Below are positions 8,789-17,075 of a DNA stretch of 64,000 nt, piece after piece (position 1 is the stretch's first letter; each line of letters begins with the position of its first letter). A program made the position numbers and the translations under genes. Source of the DNA: Arcobacter vandammei (lineage in GTDB: Bacteria > Campylobacterota > Campylobacteria > Campylobacterales > Arcobacteraceae). The notes beneath the pieces were generated by a model. The model saw only the letters and a program-made list of their open reading frames with translations. It did no database searches and was not told the origin of the DNA. The stretch covers positions 1-64,000 of the forward strand of contig NZ_JADKPZ010000011.1 of NCBI RefSeq assembly GCF_016106035.1. The letters run 5' to 3'.

Positions 8789-10365
8789 GCAACTACAATC
8801 AAAATAATGGTTTACAAAAACGAATGATATTAATGACCGTATTGGTTTTTGTATTTTTTATAGCTTATGAATTTTTGGTATTAAAGCCAAAACAACAGGA
8901 GAAAATGGCACTTGCAAAAATAGAGCAAGAGGCAAAACAAAATGCTGCACCAGAAGTTAATACAACTGTTACAACAAGTAATGAAACGTCTTTAAATGCA
9001 CCAGTTGTTAGTAATAGTGCAATTATTGCAAAAATCAAAACTCAAAGTAATATTATTGAGATAGATAACTTAGGAAGAGTTTCTCAAGTTACTCTGCTTG
9101 AAGAGAAATATAAAAATGATAAAGGTGAGCAGATTAAGCTTTTTGACCCAAATCAGCTAAGACCTTTAGAGACAAGATTTGCTGATACTTCAGTAAATGA
9201 AGAGGCATTTAAAGTAAATGTAGTTGCAAGTAGTAGTGAAGTTGATGCTAGTGGTTCTGCTCAAGAGTTAGTTTTAACACAAACTTTAACAAATACAGTT
9301 TTAACTAAAAAATTCACTTTTTATCCAGATGGACATTATGATTTAAGTGTAAGTTCTACAAATAACAAACAATTTTTTATAACAAATGGATTTAGACCAA
9401 ATGTTCTTGCTGATATGTATGCAGTTCACGGATTTATTGCGAAATTAAATGATGGAACATTAGAAACAATTGAAGATAGCGATTTAAAAAATAACAAAGA
9501 TTTTGTAGGTTTAAAATTTATTTCAAATTTTGATAGATATTATACAACTACTATCTATAATTTTGAGAAATCTTTGGCAGTTACTTTAATGCCAGATAAT
9601 TCAAACAATCCTCAAGCATTTATTCATGGAAATTCAGATATTAATTTTAGTGGATTTATGGGACCAAAAAATCATAATGATTTAAAAGCTTTAAATCCTG
9701 AATTAATTGATGTTATTGATTATGGTTGGTTTACATTTATTGCTAAACCTATGTTCTCTTTATTACAATTTATCCAAGGCTATGTTGGAAACTGGGGTTG
9801 GACTATTGTTATTCTTACAATTTTAATTAAACTTGTACTTTATCCATTGTCATACAAAGGTATGATGAGTATGCAAAAGCTTAAAGAACTTGCACCAAAA
9901 ATGAAAGAGATTCAAGCAAAATATAAAGATGACAAGCAAAAACAATCTATGCATATGATGGAACTTTATAAAAAACATGGTGCTAATCCAATGGGTGGAT
10001 GTTTACCACTTCTTTTACAAATTCCAGTTTTCTTTGCTATATATAGAGTTTTAATTAATGCAATTGAGTTAAAAGGTGCAGAGTGGATTTTATGGATTCA
10101 AGATTTAGCTGAGATGGATCCATGGTTTGTATTACCTATTTTAATGGGTGCAACAATGTTTATTCAACAAAAAATTACACCAAATGCAATGCAAGATGAA
10201 TTACAAAAGAAAATTTTCCAATTATTACCAATTATTTTCACATTCTTCTTCTTGTGGTTCCCTGCAGGTCTTACTTTATACTGGTTTGTAAATAATGTAT
10301 TTACTATTGCTCAACAATATGTTATAAATAAAATGTTTGAGAAAAAAAGAGTTGCAAAAAACTAA
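8785..10365 (+). CDS. yidC: Membrane protein insertase YidC
   Basis: The 526-residue protein has the layout of Gram-negative YidC: an N-terminal membrane anchor (about 12-31), a large periplasmic beta-sandwich domain, and the conserved insertase core from about residue 320 with WGWTIVILTILIKLVLYPL, the cytoplasmic helical hairpin, GGCLPLLLQIPVFFAIYRV and the final TLYWFVNN helix. The conserved Arg sits in IFFAIYR-type context as FAIYRV. It inserts and folds inner-membrane proteins, alone or with SecYEG, and is translationally coupled to yidD. Confidence 0.97.
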   Translation: MSNYNQNNGLQKRMILMTVLVFVFFIAYEFLVLKPKQQEKMALAKIEQEAKQNAAPEVNTTVTTSNETSLNAPVVSNSAIIAKIKTQSNIIEIDNLGRVSQVTLLEEKYKNDKGEQIKLFDPNQLRPLETRFADTSVNEEAFKVNVVASSSEVDASGSAQELVLTQTLTNTVLTKKFTFYPDGHYDLSVSSTNNKQFFITNGFRPNVLADMYAVHGFIAKLNDGTLETIEDSDLKNNKDFVGLKFISNFDRYYTTTIYNFEKSLAVTLMPDNSNNPQAFIHGNSDINFSGFMGPKNHNDLKALNPELIDVIDYGWFTFIAKPMFSLLQFIQGYVGNWGWTIVILTILIKLVLYPLSYKGMMSMQKLKELAPKMKEIQAKYKDDKQKQSMHMMELYKKHGANPMGGCLPLLLQIPVFFAIYRVLINAIELKGAEWILWIQDLAEMDPWFVLPILMGATMFIQQKITPNAMQDELQKKIFQLLPIIFTFFFLWFPAGLTLYWFVNNVFTIAQQYVINKMFEKKRVAKN

Positions 10366-10383
10366 TCAAAATAGGAAGAGTTT

Positions 10384-11253
10384 ATGAAAAAGTTTGAAGC
10401 AGATAGTTTAGAATTAGTTTATGATTTGGCAAAAAAAGAGTTTGAATGCTCGATTACAGAACTTGTAATCGAGGTAATTCAACAACCAACAAATGGATTT
10501 TTAGGTTTTGGGAAAAAGAAAGCCATTATTTGTGCATACAAACAGGAAAAATCTAATTCAAGTCAAAAAGATAGTGAAACTAGAACTTATAAAAATAAAG
10601 ATGTAAAAATAGAAGATGTAACATCAAAAATAGAAAATTCTAAAATTGATGATAAAGTTTCTATTGAAGAAGAGCCTAAAGAAACATTAGTAAATGTTCC
10701 AAAAGTTGAATCAAAAGAGCAAATTTTTGATAATTTTTATGGCGAAGAAAAAAATGAAGTATCAAAAATTTTTATCAAAAAAGATAAAGATATAGTTTTA
10801 AAAGAGGTAAAAGAGGGATTAAATCTTCTTTTTGACAAATCTTGTTTTAATCTTGAAGATATAAAAGTTAGCTTTTATGATGACGAGACACTTTTTATAG
10901 AGTTTTTAGGAGAAGACTCAGCTCTTTTAATAGGGAAAGAGGGATATAGATATAAAGCACTATCATATATCTTATTTAATTGGATAAATGATAAATATGG
11001 CTTAATGTTAAGACTTGAAGTTGCAGAGTTTTTGAAAAATCAGGAGTTAGCAGTTTCTTCTTATTTAGAGCCTGTAATAGAACTTATTAAAGAAAAAGGC
11101 ACTTTTAAAACAAAGCCTTTAGATGGTATTTTAGTTCATATTGCACTAAAAAGATTAAGAGAAGAGTTCCCTTTGAAATATGTTGCTGTTAAAACAAATA
11201 TAAAAGGTGAAAAATATGTACTTGTAAATGAGTACAAAACAAGAGAAAATTAA
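10384..11253 (+). CDS. khpB: RNA-binding protein KhpB (Jag/EloR family)
   Basis: The 289-residue protein has the three parts of the family. The Jag-N domain (1-52) ends in the typical TNGFLGFGKKKA, a charged linker runs to about 135, and KH plus R3H domains form the C-terminal half (GKEGYRYKALSYILFNWIND, then the R3H-like Arg-rich end LKRLREEFP). Members bind RNA and influence cell-wall synthesis and division in Gram-positive bacteria; the role here is not established. It follows yidC by 18 bases, and its last 26 bases overlap mnmE, so it belongs to the same operon. Confidence 0.9.
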   Translation: MKKFEADSLELVYDLAKKEFECSITELVIEVIQQPTNGFLGFGKKKAIICAYKQEKSNSSQKDSETRTYKNKDVKIEDVTSKIENSKIDDKVSIEEEPKETLVNVPKVESKEQIFDNFYGEEKNEVSKIFIKKDKDIVLKEVKEGLNLLFDKSCFNLEDIKVSFYDDETLFIEFLGEDSALLIGKEGYRYKALSYILFNWINDKYGLMLRLEVAEFLKNQELAVSSYLEPVIELIKEKGTFKTKPLDGILVHIALKRLREEFPLKYVAVKTNIKGEKYVLVNEYKTREN

Positions 11254-12598
11254 CTTGAATTTTGATGATACTATTGTTGCAATTGCAACAGCAAATGGAA
11301 TAGGTTCAGTTTCAATAGTAAGAGTTTCAGGAGCAAAAGCTCTTGAAATTGCTCAAAAAATATCAAAAAAATCTACAATAAACCCAAGATATGTAACACT
11401 TTCATATTTACATAATATAAATGATGAATTAATTGATGAGGCTTTAGTAATCTATTATAAATCACCATTTTCATTTACAGGTGAAGATGTTGTTGAATTT
11501 CAAGTTCATGGTGGAGTTGCGATTTCAAATATGATAGTTGATGTTGCTTTATCTTATGGTGCAAGGATGGCAACAGCTGGAGAGTTTTCAAAAAGAGCTT
11601 TTTTAAATAATAAAATGGATTTAAGTAAAGCAGAAGCAATTTCAAAAATAATTGAAGCAAGAAGTGAAGATAGTGTGAAATTACTAGCACGTCAGTTAAA
11701 AGGTGAGTTAAAAGATTTTGTAGAAGATATTAGAGAAGATTTACTTTTTATGTTGGCTTATACAGAAGTTTCTATTGATTATGCAGAAGAAGATTTACCA
11801 ACAGATATATTTGAAAAAATTGAAGAAAAAATAAATAAAATAGAAGAAAAACTGGAAAATACTCTAAGTGCAAGTAAAAGAAGAGAAGGTATGATAGAAG
11901 GCTTTAAAGTTGCTATTGTTGGAAAGCCAAATGTTGGAAAATCAAGTCTTCTAAATAAGCTTTTAAACTATGATAGAGCAATTATCTCTGATATTGCAGG
12001 AACTACTAGAGATACTATTGAAGAGAGTATTAAAATAGGAACTCATATAATCAAAATAGTTGATACAGCAGGAATTAGAGAAGATACAAGTGATGTTATT
12101 GAACAAATTGGAATTGAGAAATCTATAAAAGCTATTTCTGAAGCTGATATTATAGTAGCTTTATTTGATAATAGTAAGAAACTTGATAGTGAAGATAGAA
12201 AAATACTAGAGCTTTTAAATAGTGCTGAAAATAAAAAAATAATCAAAGTTTTAAATAAATGTGATTTAGAAAATAGCTTTGAAAAAGATATTTTAGAAGA
12301 TTTTATTGAATTATCAACAAAAGATAATATAAATCTGCTTATAAGAAAAATAGAAAATATTTTAGATGAAAATACAAGTAGTGATGAGCTAACTTTGGTT
12401 TCAAAAAGACAAGTTTTAAGTGTAAAAGAGTGTTTAGAAAACATAAAAATGGCAAAAAATCCACTATATAGTGGTGAATTAGAGTTCTTTGCACACCATA
12501 TAAGAGAAGCTTTATATGAAATTTCACAAATTACACGACCTTATGAAAATGATGAAATGCTTGATGTTATGTTTGGCGAATTTTGTCTAGGAAAATAA
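11228..12598 (+). CDS. mnmE: tRNA modification GTPase MnmE
   Basis: The 456-residue protein has the N-terminal tetrahydrofolate-binding domain (about 1-125), helical domain, inserted G domain with GKPNVGKSS, the TTRDT switch and DTAGIR, and the C-terminal catalytic CLGK motif as its last four residues. With MnmG it installs the carboxymethylaminomethyl group at U34 of certain tRNAs. The two MnmA genes near 18-20 kb would thiolate the same base. The start lies inside khpB; no better start exists downstream because MSTKQEKINLNFDDTIVAIAT is the normal N-terminus. Confidence 0.97.
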   Translation: MSTKQEKINLNFDDTIVAIATANGIGSVSIVRVSGAKALEIAQKISKKSTINPRYVTLSYLHNINDELIDEALVIYYKSPFSFTGEDVVEFQVHGGVAISNMIVDVALSYGARMATAGEFSKRAFLNNKMDLSKAEAISKIIEARSEDSVKLLARQLKGELKDFVEDIREDLLFMLAYTEVSIDYAEEDLPTDIFEKIEEKINKIEEKLENTLSASKRREGMIEGFKVAIVGKPNVGKSSLLNKLLNYDRAIISDIAGTTRDTIEESIKIGTHIIKIVDTAGIREDTSDVIEQIGIEKSIKAISEADIIVALFDNSKKLDSEDRKILELLNSAENKKIIKVLNKCDLENSFEKDILEDFIELSTKDNINLLIRKIENILDENTSSDELTLVSKRQVLSVKECLENIKMAKNPLYSGELEFFAHHIREALYEISQITRPYENDEMLDVMFGEFCLGK

Positions 12599-12623
12599 AA
12601 TAGGTAAATAAGAGGAAATAGAG

Positions 12624-13034
12624 ATGAAAAAAATTTTAGTTTTAGTTCTACTTTTAGTATCTACAAATCTTTTTGCAGATAAATGGGATGAATTTTTAAA
12701 AGATAGTGGTTTTCCAAAAAAAGTAGTTGATGATGGAAGCTTAGTTACTGGAAAAATACTAGATGCAACAGTAAGCTATCAAATAAAAAACGTTGATGGA
12801 ATAAAAGGAAACTTTGAAAACAGTGATAGTGCAAAAGTAATTATTAAAAATAAAAAAGGTGAAATACTAAGCACGGATAAGTTTCTGAATGTAGCAGAAC
12901 TTAGAACTTGGGGAAGAGAAAACTTTTTTGAGATTTTTTCTTTTGTAATTGGAGATAGAAAACTTGATGCAAAAACTATAAATGAACTTACAGCTTTGGC
13001 TCAAGTTGCCTTAACTAACAAAAATATAAGATAG
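12624..13034 (+). CDS. Exported protein of unknown function
   Basis: The 136-residue protein has a clear signal peptide: MKK, a hydrophobic stretch ILVLVLLLVSTNLF, and a likely signal peptidase I site at FADK (after about residue 18). The mature part is soluble and charged, with WDEFLKDSGFP near its N-terminus and LRTWGRENFFEIFSFVIGDRKLD near the end. No cysteines or known motif were recognised. The start is supported by AGGAAATAGAG upstream. It follows mnmE by 25 bases and probably shares its transcript, but nothing suggests a functional link. Confidence 0.8.
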   Translation: MKKILVLVLLLVSTNLFADKWDEFLKDSGFPKKVVDDGSLVTGKILDATVSYQIKNVDGIKGNFENSDSAKVIIKNKKGEILSTDKFLNVAELRTWGRENFFEIFSFVIGDRKLDAKTINELTALAQVALTNKNIR

Positions 13035-13035
13035 G

Positions 13036-13521
13036 CTATATATCACTAGATTTTATATAGCTTACCATTTTTGCATTTGACTTATCAATATCAATCCAGC
13101 TATTACAATCAAAATCTATTTGCATAACAGCCCCTTCTTCAAATTTCTCTTTAAATCCAACAAGAGTAACAGCAAGAGCAGTTAATGAAGGGTTATGTCC
13201 AACTATAAGCATAGTATCAACAGTATCATAAGTATATGTAATAGTCTCTATTAACTCATTTACAAAAGCCATATATAAAACTTCATTTAACATAATAGTT
13301 TTATTGTAGTTTAGCTCTTTTGCAAAAATTTCAGCAGTATGTTTTGTTCTTACAGCTGGACTTGCAACAATTAAATCTATTTGATGTTTATTATTTGATA
13401 AATGCTTTGCCATTTTATTTGCTTTTTCTATGCCATCTTGTGTTAATTCAATGTCATAATCATATTCGTTCAAAGCTTCTCTATCTTTTGTTGTGTGCCT
13501 TACTATGAAAACTCTTTTCAT
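13036..13521 (-). CDS. SixA-like histidine phosphatase family protein
   Basis: A 161-residue member of the histidine phosphatase (phosphoglycerate-mutase-like) superfamily. The catalytic RHT motif is at residues 8-10 (usually RHG; SixA-type proteins vary here). The second Arg is in SPAVRTKHTAEIF, and the second catalytic His is in VGHNPSLTALA. The size and LIVASPAVRT pattern resemble SixA, which dephosphorylates phosphohistidine in signalling or PTS proteins; the substrate here cannot be told. It is convergent with the exported-protein gene, one base apart, and no terminator is visible between them. Confidence 0.85.
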   Translation of the reverse strand: MKRVFIVRHTTKDREALNEYDYDIELTQDGIEKANKMAKHLSNNKHQIDLIVASPAVRTKHTAEIFAKELNYNKTIMLNEVLYMAFVNELIETITYTYDTVDTMLIVGHNPSLTALAVTLVGFKEKFEEGAVMQIDFDCNSWIDIDKSNAKMVSYIKSSDI

Positions 13522-13610
13522 TTTTTCCCTACTTTTAAAGAATTTAGAATTGTTCTTGATTATTATATATAATTTTTGTGAATTTTATTATTAATTATTT
13601 ATTGAGAGTG

Positions 13611-13644
13611 TATAAAATAACTGTATATATACAGTTATTTTATA
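13611..13644. repeat. Perfect 34-bp palindrome after the first ompA-family gene
   Basis: Two 17-base arms (13611-13627 and 13628-13644) are exact reverse complements with no spacer; the centre is TATA/TATA. It begins five bases beyond the stop codon of the OmpA-family gene at 13650. As RNA it could form a stem of about 15 bp with a tetraloop. There is no U-run after it on either strand, so it is not a standard intrinsic terminator; it may act as a 3' stabilising hairpin. Confidence 0.75.
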
Positions 13645-13649
13645 AAAAG

Positions 13650-14711
13650 TTATTGATTTATATAACCAACAACTCTTCTATTTTGTGCTCTTCCTTCTTC
13701 TGTATCATTTGAAGCAATAGGTTGCGATTCTCCAAATCCTACAGATTCTAAAGAGTATTTATCAACACCTTTAGCAACTAAAGCTTTTACAACAGAAGCA
13801 GCTCTTTTTTCAGATAATTTTTGGTTATAAGAATCGCTACCTTTTGAATCTGTATGAGCTTCAATTCTAGCTTCAAAAGCTCTATTTTGATTCATAATAT
13901 TAGCAAAATTTGTAATAATTGAATCATATTGTGATTTTACATCAGATTTATTATAATCAAAATTGATTTTTAAATCTATAGTTTCAACACAACCATCACT
14001 ATTAACTTTAACACCTGGGCTTGTATTTGGGCATTTGTCTAAATTATTTGGAACTCCATCTCTATCATCATCATTTGACCAATCTTTTTCTTGAATAGGT
14101 TCTTGAACTTCAATTACTTCTTTAGCAGGAGTATTCTCTATTACAGGAACTTTTGCTTCAATTGGCTCATAAGATTTTTTACCTAAAGGCATACCTAGAC
14201 CTAAAGTATACATAAAGTCATTTTGACCTTCTCTAGTTGCATAAATATGTCTTACATCACCTTTAATTGCCATTCCATAATTAGGAATATCATATCTTAA
14301 ACCAACTCCATAATTAAGTAATGCAGAGTCTTTATGTTTTAAAATAGGATTTGTAACATCTTGATAACCAGCACCAACAAATCCATATGCAGCAAAGTTT
14401 TCAGTAATATCAAATCTCTTAATAGCATTTAAAAGAAATTTATTAACATGAGTTGTTTTACTTGAGTCTAAATATTTAAGAATATCACTTCTTATGTACA
14501 TTAACTCTATTTGATTTATAAAATCTGTATCAAAGTTTTTAGCTAATGATATACCAAGATTAGCATAGTGGTCATTTTTTACTCCAGCCTTACTATCAGT
14601 TAATATACCAGAGGCAAAAGGTGTAACTTCATAGCTATATGTTTTACTTGGATCATGTGCCGCAAATAGTGAAGCTACACATAAAACAGTTGAAAGTGCT
14701 ATTTTTTTCAT
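13650..14711 (-). CDS. OmpA-family outer membrane protein
   Basis: The 353-residue protein has a signal peptide (MKKIALSTVLCVASLFAA), a probable N-terminal eight-strand barrel (about 20-170), a Pro/Glu-rich linker, a thrombospondin type 3-like calcium motif (DDDRDGVPNNLDKCPNT) and a C-terminal OmpA peptidoglycan-binding domain with INFDYNKSDVK, AHTDSKGSDSYNQKLSEKRA and GFGESQPIASN. It should anchor the outer membrane to peptidoglycan. It is a tandem paralogue of the next gene, separated by a terminator, so each is probably transcribed alone. Confidence 0.93.
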   Translation of the reverse strand: MKKIALSTVLCVASLFAAHDPSKTYSYEVTPFASGILTDSKAGVKNDHYANLGISLAKNFDTDFINQIELMYIRSDILKYLDSSKTTHVNKFLLNAIKRFDITENFAAYGFVGAGYQDVTNPILKHKDSALLNYGVGLRYDIPNYGMAIKGDVRHIYATREGQNDFMYTLGLGMPLGKKSYEPIEAKVPVIENTPAKEVIEVQEPIQEKDWSNDDDRDGVPNNLDKCPNTSPGVKVNSDGCVETIDLKINFDYNKSDVKSQYDSIITNFANIMNQNRAFEARIEAHTDSKGSDSYNQKLSEKRAASVVKALVAKGVDKYSLESVGFGESQPIASNDTEEGRAQNRRVVGYINQ

Positions 14712-14741
14712 AAATTTTCCTTACATAAAATAATTTAGATA

Positions 14742-14747
14742 ATTATA
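14742..14747 (-). promoter_or_regulatory. Probable -10 box of the 353-residue OmpA-family gene
   Basis: TATAAT on the minus strand, 30 bases upstream of the ATG. It lies between this gene and the terminator of its upstream paralogue, supporting independent transcription. Confidence 0.6.
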
Positions 14748-14796
14748 ACTTAAAAATAATATAAATAATATTAAATATTAAATAAATTTGATAAAA

Positions 14797-14829
14797 AAAA
14801 AGGTTTGAGAATATTTCTCAAACCTTTTT
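14797..14829 (-). terminator. Intrinsic terminator of the 341-residue OmpA-family gene
   Basis: A perfect 14-bp stem (left arm 14797-14810, right arm 14816-14829) has a 5-nt loop. On the minus strand the stem runs into a T-rich tract, the complement of the A-run at 14793-14801. It lies 26 bases after the stop codon. Confidence 0.92.
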
Positions 14830-14855
14830 AGAAGAAATTATAGATAAAACTATAA

Positions 14856-15881
14856 TTATTTAACCATTACAGCCTGTACTCTTCTATTTTCAGCTCTACC
14901 TTCAGCTGTTTCATTAGAAGCAACTGGTTTAGATTTACCATAACCAACAGCTTTTAATCTATCTTTTTCAACACCTAAACCATTTAAAGCTTTAACAACA
15001 GAAGCTGCTCTTCTTTCAGATAGTTTTTGGTTGTAAGCAACACTTCCAACAGAGTCAGTGTGTCCTTCAATATCAGCTTTTAATCTTTTATCTACATTCA
15101 TAACTTTTGCAAATTCGTGAATTCTTGTGCTATAAATATCTTTAATATCAGATTTATTTGTATCGAAATTAACATTTAAGTTAATTAAAGTAATACATCC
15201 AACAGAGTCTACTTTTGCACCTCTTGGAGTATCTGGACATTGGTCTAATCTATCAATAACACCATCACCATCTGTATCTTTATCAACAGGAGCTGGAACT
15301 ACAGGAGCTGGAGTTTCTTGAACAGGAGCAACAACTGGAGCAGCTTTTGTTCTTTCACCAAATGGAACAGCAAGACCTAAAGTATATAATAAAGTGTTAT
15401 CTCCATAGTTGAAGTTAATTAAATGTCTAACATCAAATTTAACTGCTAAACTATCAATTAATTGGTATTTAAGACCAAGACCATAGTTACCGAATCCACC
15501 ATCTTTTTGGTGTTTACTAATTTCGCTATCAAAGAATTCAACTCCAAGACCTGCTAAAGCATAAGCTGTTAAATCATCAGTTAAAGCATAATTTTTAACA
15601 AAGTTTCCAAATACTCTTGTAATTGAAGTATCACCTGAATAACCATTTTTTGCATCAAGGTCTTTAATTGATCTTAAGAAACCTAATTCAAATTGATCAA
15701 TAATTGAATCTTCTTGGTTGAAACCTAAAGCTAAACCAGCATTTACATAATTTTTTTCTAAATTATGGTTACCTTCACCTAAACCACCACCAATTAATGG
15801 AGTAATTTCGTATTTATAATCACTATTAGCAGCTAATACTAAAGAAGCACAAGCAAGTGTTGATAATAATATTTTTTTCAT
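14856..15881 (-). CDS. OmpA-family outer membrane protein (second copy)
   Basis: A 341-residue paralogue of the gene at 13650, with the same order: signal peptide MKKILLSTLACASLVLAA, barrel region, Pro/Val/Ala-rich linker (APVVAPVQETPAPVVPAP), a DTDGDGVIDRLDQCPDTP calcium-binding repeat, and the OmpA C-terminal domain with VNFDTNKSDIK, GHTDSVGSVAYNQKLSERRA and GYGKSKPVASN. The peptidoglycan-binding Asp and Arg positions are present in both copies. The barrels have diverged much more than the C-terminal domains, suggesting an old duplication. It has its own promoter and terminator. Confidence 0.93.
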   Translation of the reverse strand: MKKILLSTLACASLVLAANSDYKYEITPLIGGGLGEGNHNLEKNYVNAGLALGFNQEDSIIDQFELGFLRSIKDLDAKNGYSGDTSITRVFGNFVKNYALTDDLTAYALAGLGVEFFDSEISKHQKDGGFGNYGLGLKYQLIDSLAVKFDVRHLINFNYGDNTLLYTLGLAVPFGERTKAAPVVAPVQETPAPVVPAPVDKDTDGDGVIDRLDQCPDTPRGAKVDSVGCITLINLNVNFDTNKSDIKDIYSTRIHEFAKVMNVDKRLKADIEGHTDSVGSVAYNQKLSERRAASVVKALNGLGVEKDRLKAVGYGKSKPVASNETAEGRAENRRVQAVMVK

Positions 15882-15913
15882 TTGTTTTCCTTTTTAGAAA
15901 TATAATCGGCAAA

Positions 15914-15919
15914 ATTATA
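15914..15919 (-). promoter_or_regulatory. Probable -10 box of the 341-residue OmpA-family gene
   Basis: TATAAT on the minus strand, about 32 bases upstream of the ATG; AAAGGAAAAC provides the ribosome-binding site just before the start. The box lies in the 77-base gap downstream of prs. Confidence 0.6.
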
Positions 15920-15958
15920 TCATATATTTATTAATCTTTTATTAATTAAATTATAAAT

Positions 15959-16891
15959 TTAACTATTAAATATTGAATTTACAGATTCGTTATTATGAAT
16001 TCTTCTAATAGCTTCACCTATAATAGTTGAAGCTGTTAGCACAGTAATTTTTTTAGCATCTTTTTTTGTAGGAATAGTATCTGAAATTACTAATTCATCT
16101 AAAACTCCATTTGCAACTCTATCATAAGCAGGTCCACTTAAAACACCGTGAGTACAACATGCCATTACACTTGAAGCTCCTTTTTCTTTTAAAACTTCAG
16201 CAGCTTTTACTAAAGTTCCAGCAGTATCAACCATATCATCAACTAAAATTACATCTTTACCTTTTACATCTCCAATTATATTCATAACTTGAGACTCATT
16301 TGCTTTTTCTCTTTTTTTATCAACTATTACTAAATCATATCCAAGTTTATCGGCATATTGTCTAGCACGTGCTACTCCTCCAATGTCTGGACTTGCAATA
16401 ATTGGATTTTTTAAGTTTTTACTTTTTATATAGTTTACAAATAAAATAGAACCAAAAAGGTTATCAGCAGGAATATTGAAAAATCCTTGAATTTGAGCAG
16501 CATGTAAATCTATAGTTACAACTCTATTAATTCCAGCTTTTTCAAGTAAATCAGCAACTAATTTTGCAGAAATAGGCACTCTAGGAGCTGCTTTTCTATC
16601 TTGTCTTGCGTATCCGTAATATGGAATAACTGCATTTATTGATTTTGCACTTGATCGTTTAAGTGCATCTACCATTATTAAAAGTTCCATTAAATTGTCA
16701 TTTGTTGGAGCACAAGTTGGTTGGATTATATAAACATCTTGACCTCTTACACTTTGAGTAATTTGAACAGATATTTCTCCATCACTAAATTTATTTAATG
16801 TAGCATCTGATACACCCATACCTAAATAATCACCAACTTTTTTTGCAAATTGGGGATTTGCACTTCCACTAAAGAGTTTAAAAGTAGACAT
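15959..16891 (-). CDS. prs: Ribose-phosphate pyrophosphokinase (PRPP synthase)
   Basis: The 310-residue enzyme makes PRPP from ribose 5-phosphate and ATP for purine, pyrimidine, His, Trp and NAD synthesis. It shows the class I marks: FSDGEISVQI near the N-terminus, YARQDRK, the Mg-binding VVTIDLHAAQIQGFF and the PRPP-binding loop VILVDDMVDTAGTL. Length matches the family. The start ATG has AGAGGAATTTTT upstream. It is divergent from the porin-like gene at 17076, with 184 bases between them. Confidence 0.97.
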   Translation of the reverse strand: MSTFKLFSGSANPQFAKKVGDYLGMGVSDATLNKFSDGEISVQITQSVRGQDVYIIQPTCAPTNDNLMELLIMVDALKRSSAKSINAVIPYYGYARQDRKAAPRVPISAKLVADLLEKAGINRVVTIDLHAAQIQGFFNIPADNLFGSILFVNYIKSKNLKNPIIASPDIGGVARARQYADKLGYDLVIVDKKREKANESQVMNIIGDVKGKDVILVDDMVDTAGTLVKAAEVLKEKGASSVMACCTHGVLSGPAYDRVANGVLDELVISDTIPTKKDAKKITVLTASTIIGEAIRRIHNNESVNSIFNS

Positions 16892-17037
16892 AAAAATTCC
16901 TCTAAATTTATTGATTTTTTTAATCTAAAATTCTAGCAAAAAAGAGCTTAATAAAAATTTCTGAATATTAACGAAATATTAACAGAAATTAATAAGTATT
17001 TAAGAAAATTATGAATAAAATTTTGTTCAAAATTAAA

Positions 17038-17062
17038 AATGATGATATTTATTATCATTATC
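17038..17062 (+). promoter_or_regulatory. Candidate Fur box upstream of the porin-like gene
   Basis: Positions 17044-17062 (GATATTTATTATCATTATC) match the 19-bp Fur consensus GATAATGATAATCATTATC at 16 of 19 positions. The preceding AATGAT (17038-17043) adds another half-site-like unit, so two overlapping sites are possible. It ends 13 bases before the start codon, where bound Fur would block transcription or translation initiation. This predicts iron-repressed expression, but the base composition here is AT-rich and binding is untested. Confidence 0.5.
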
Positions 17063-17075
17063 TACAAGGATTAAA

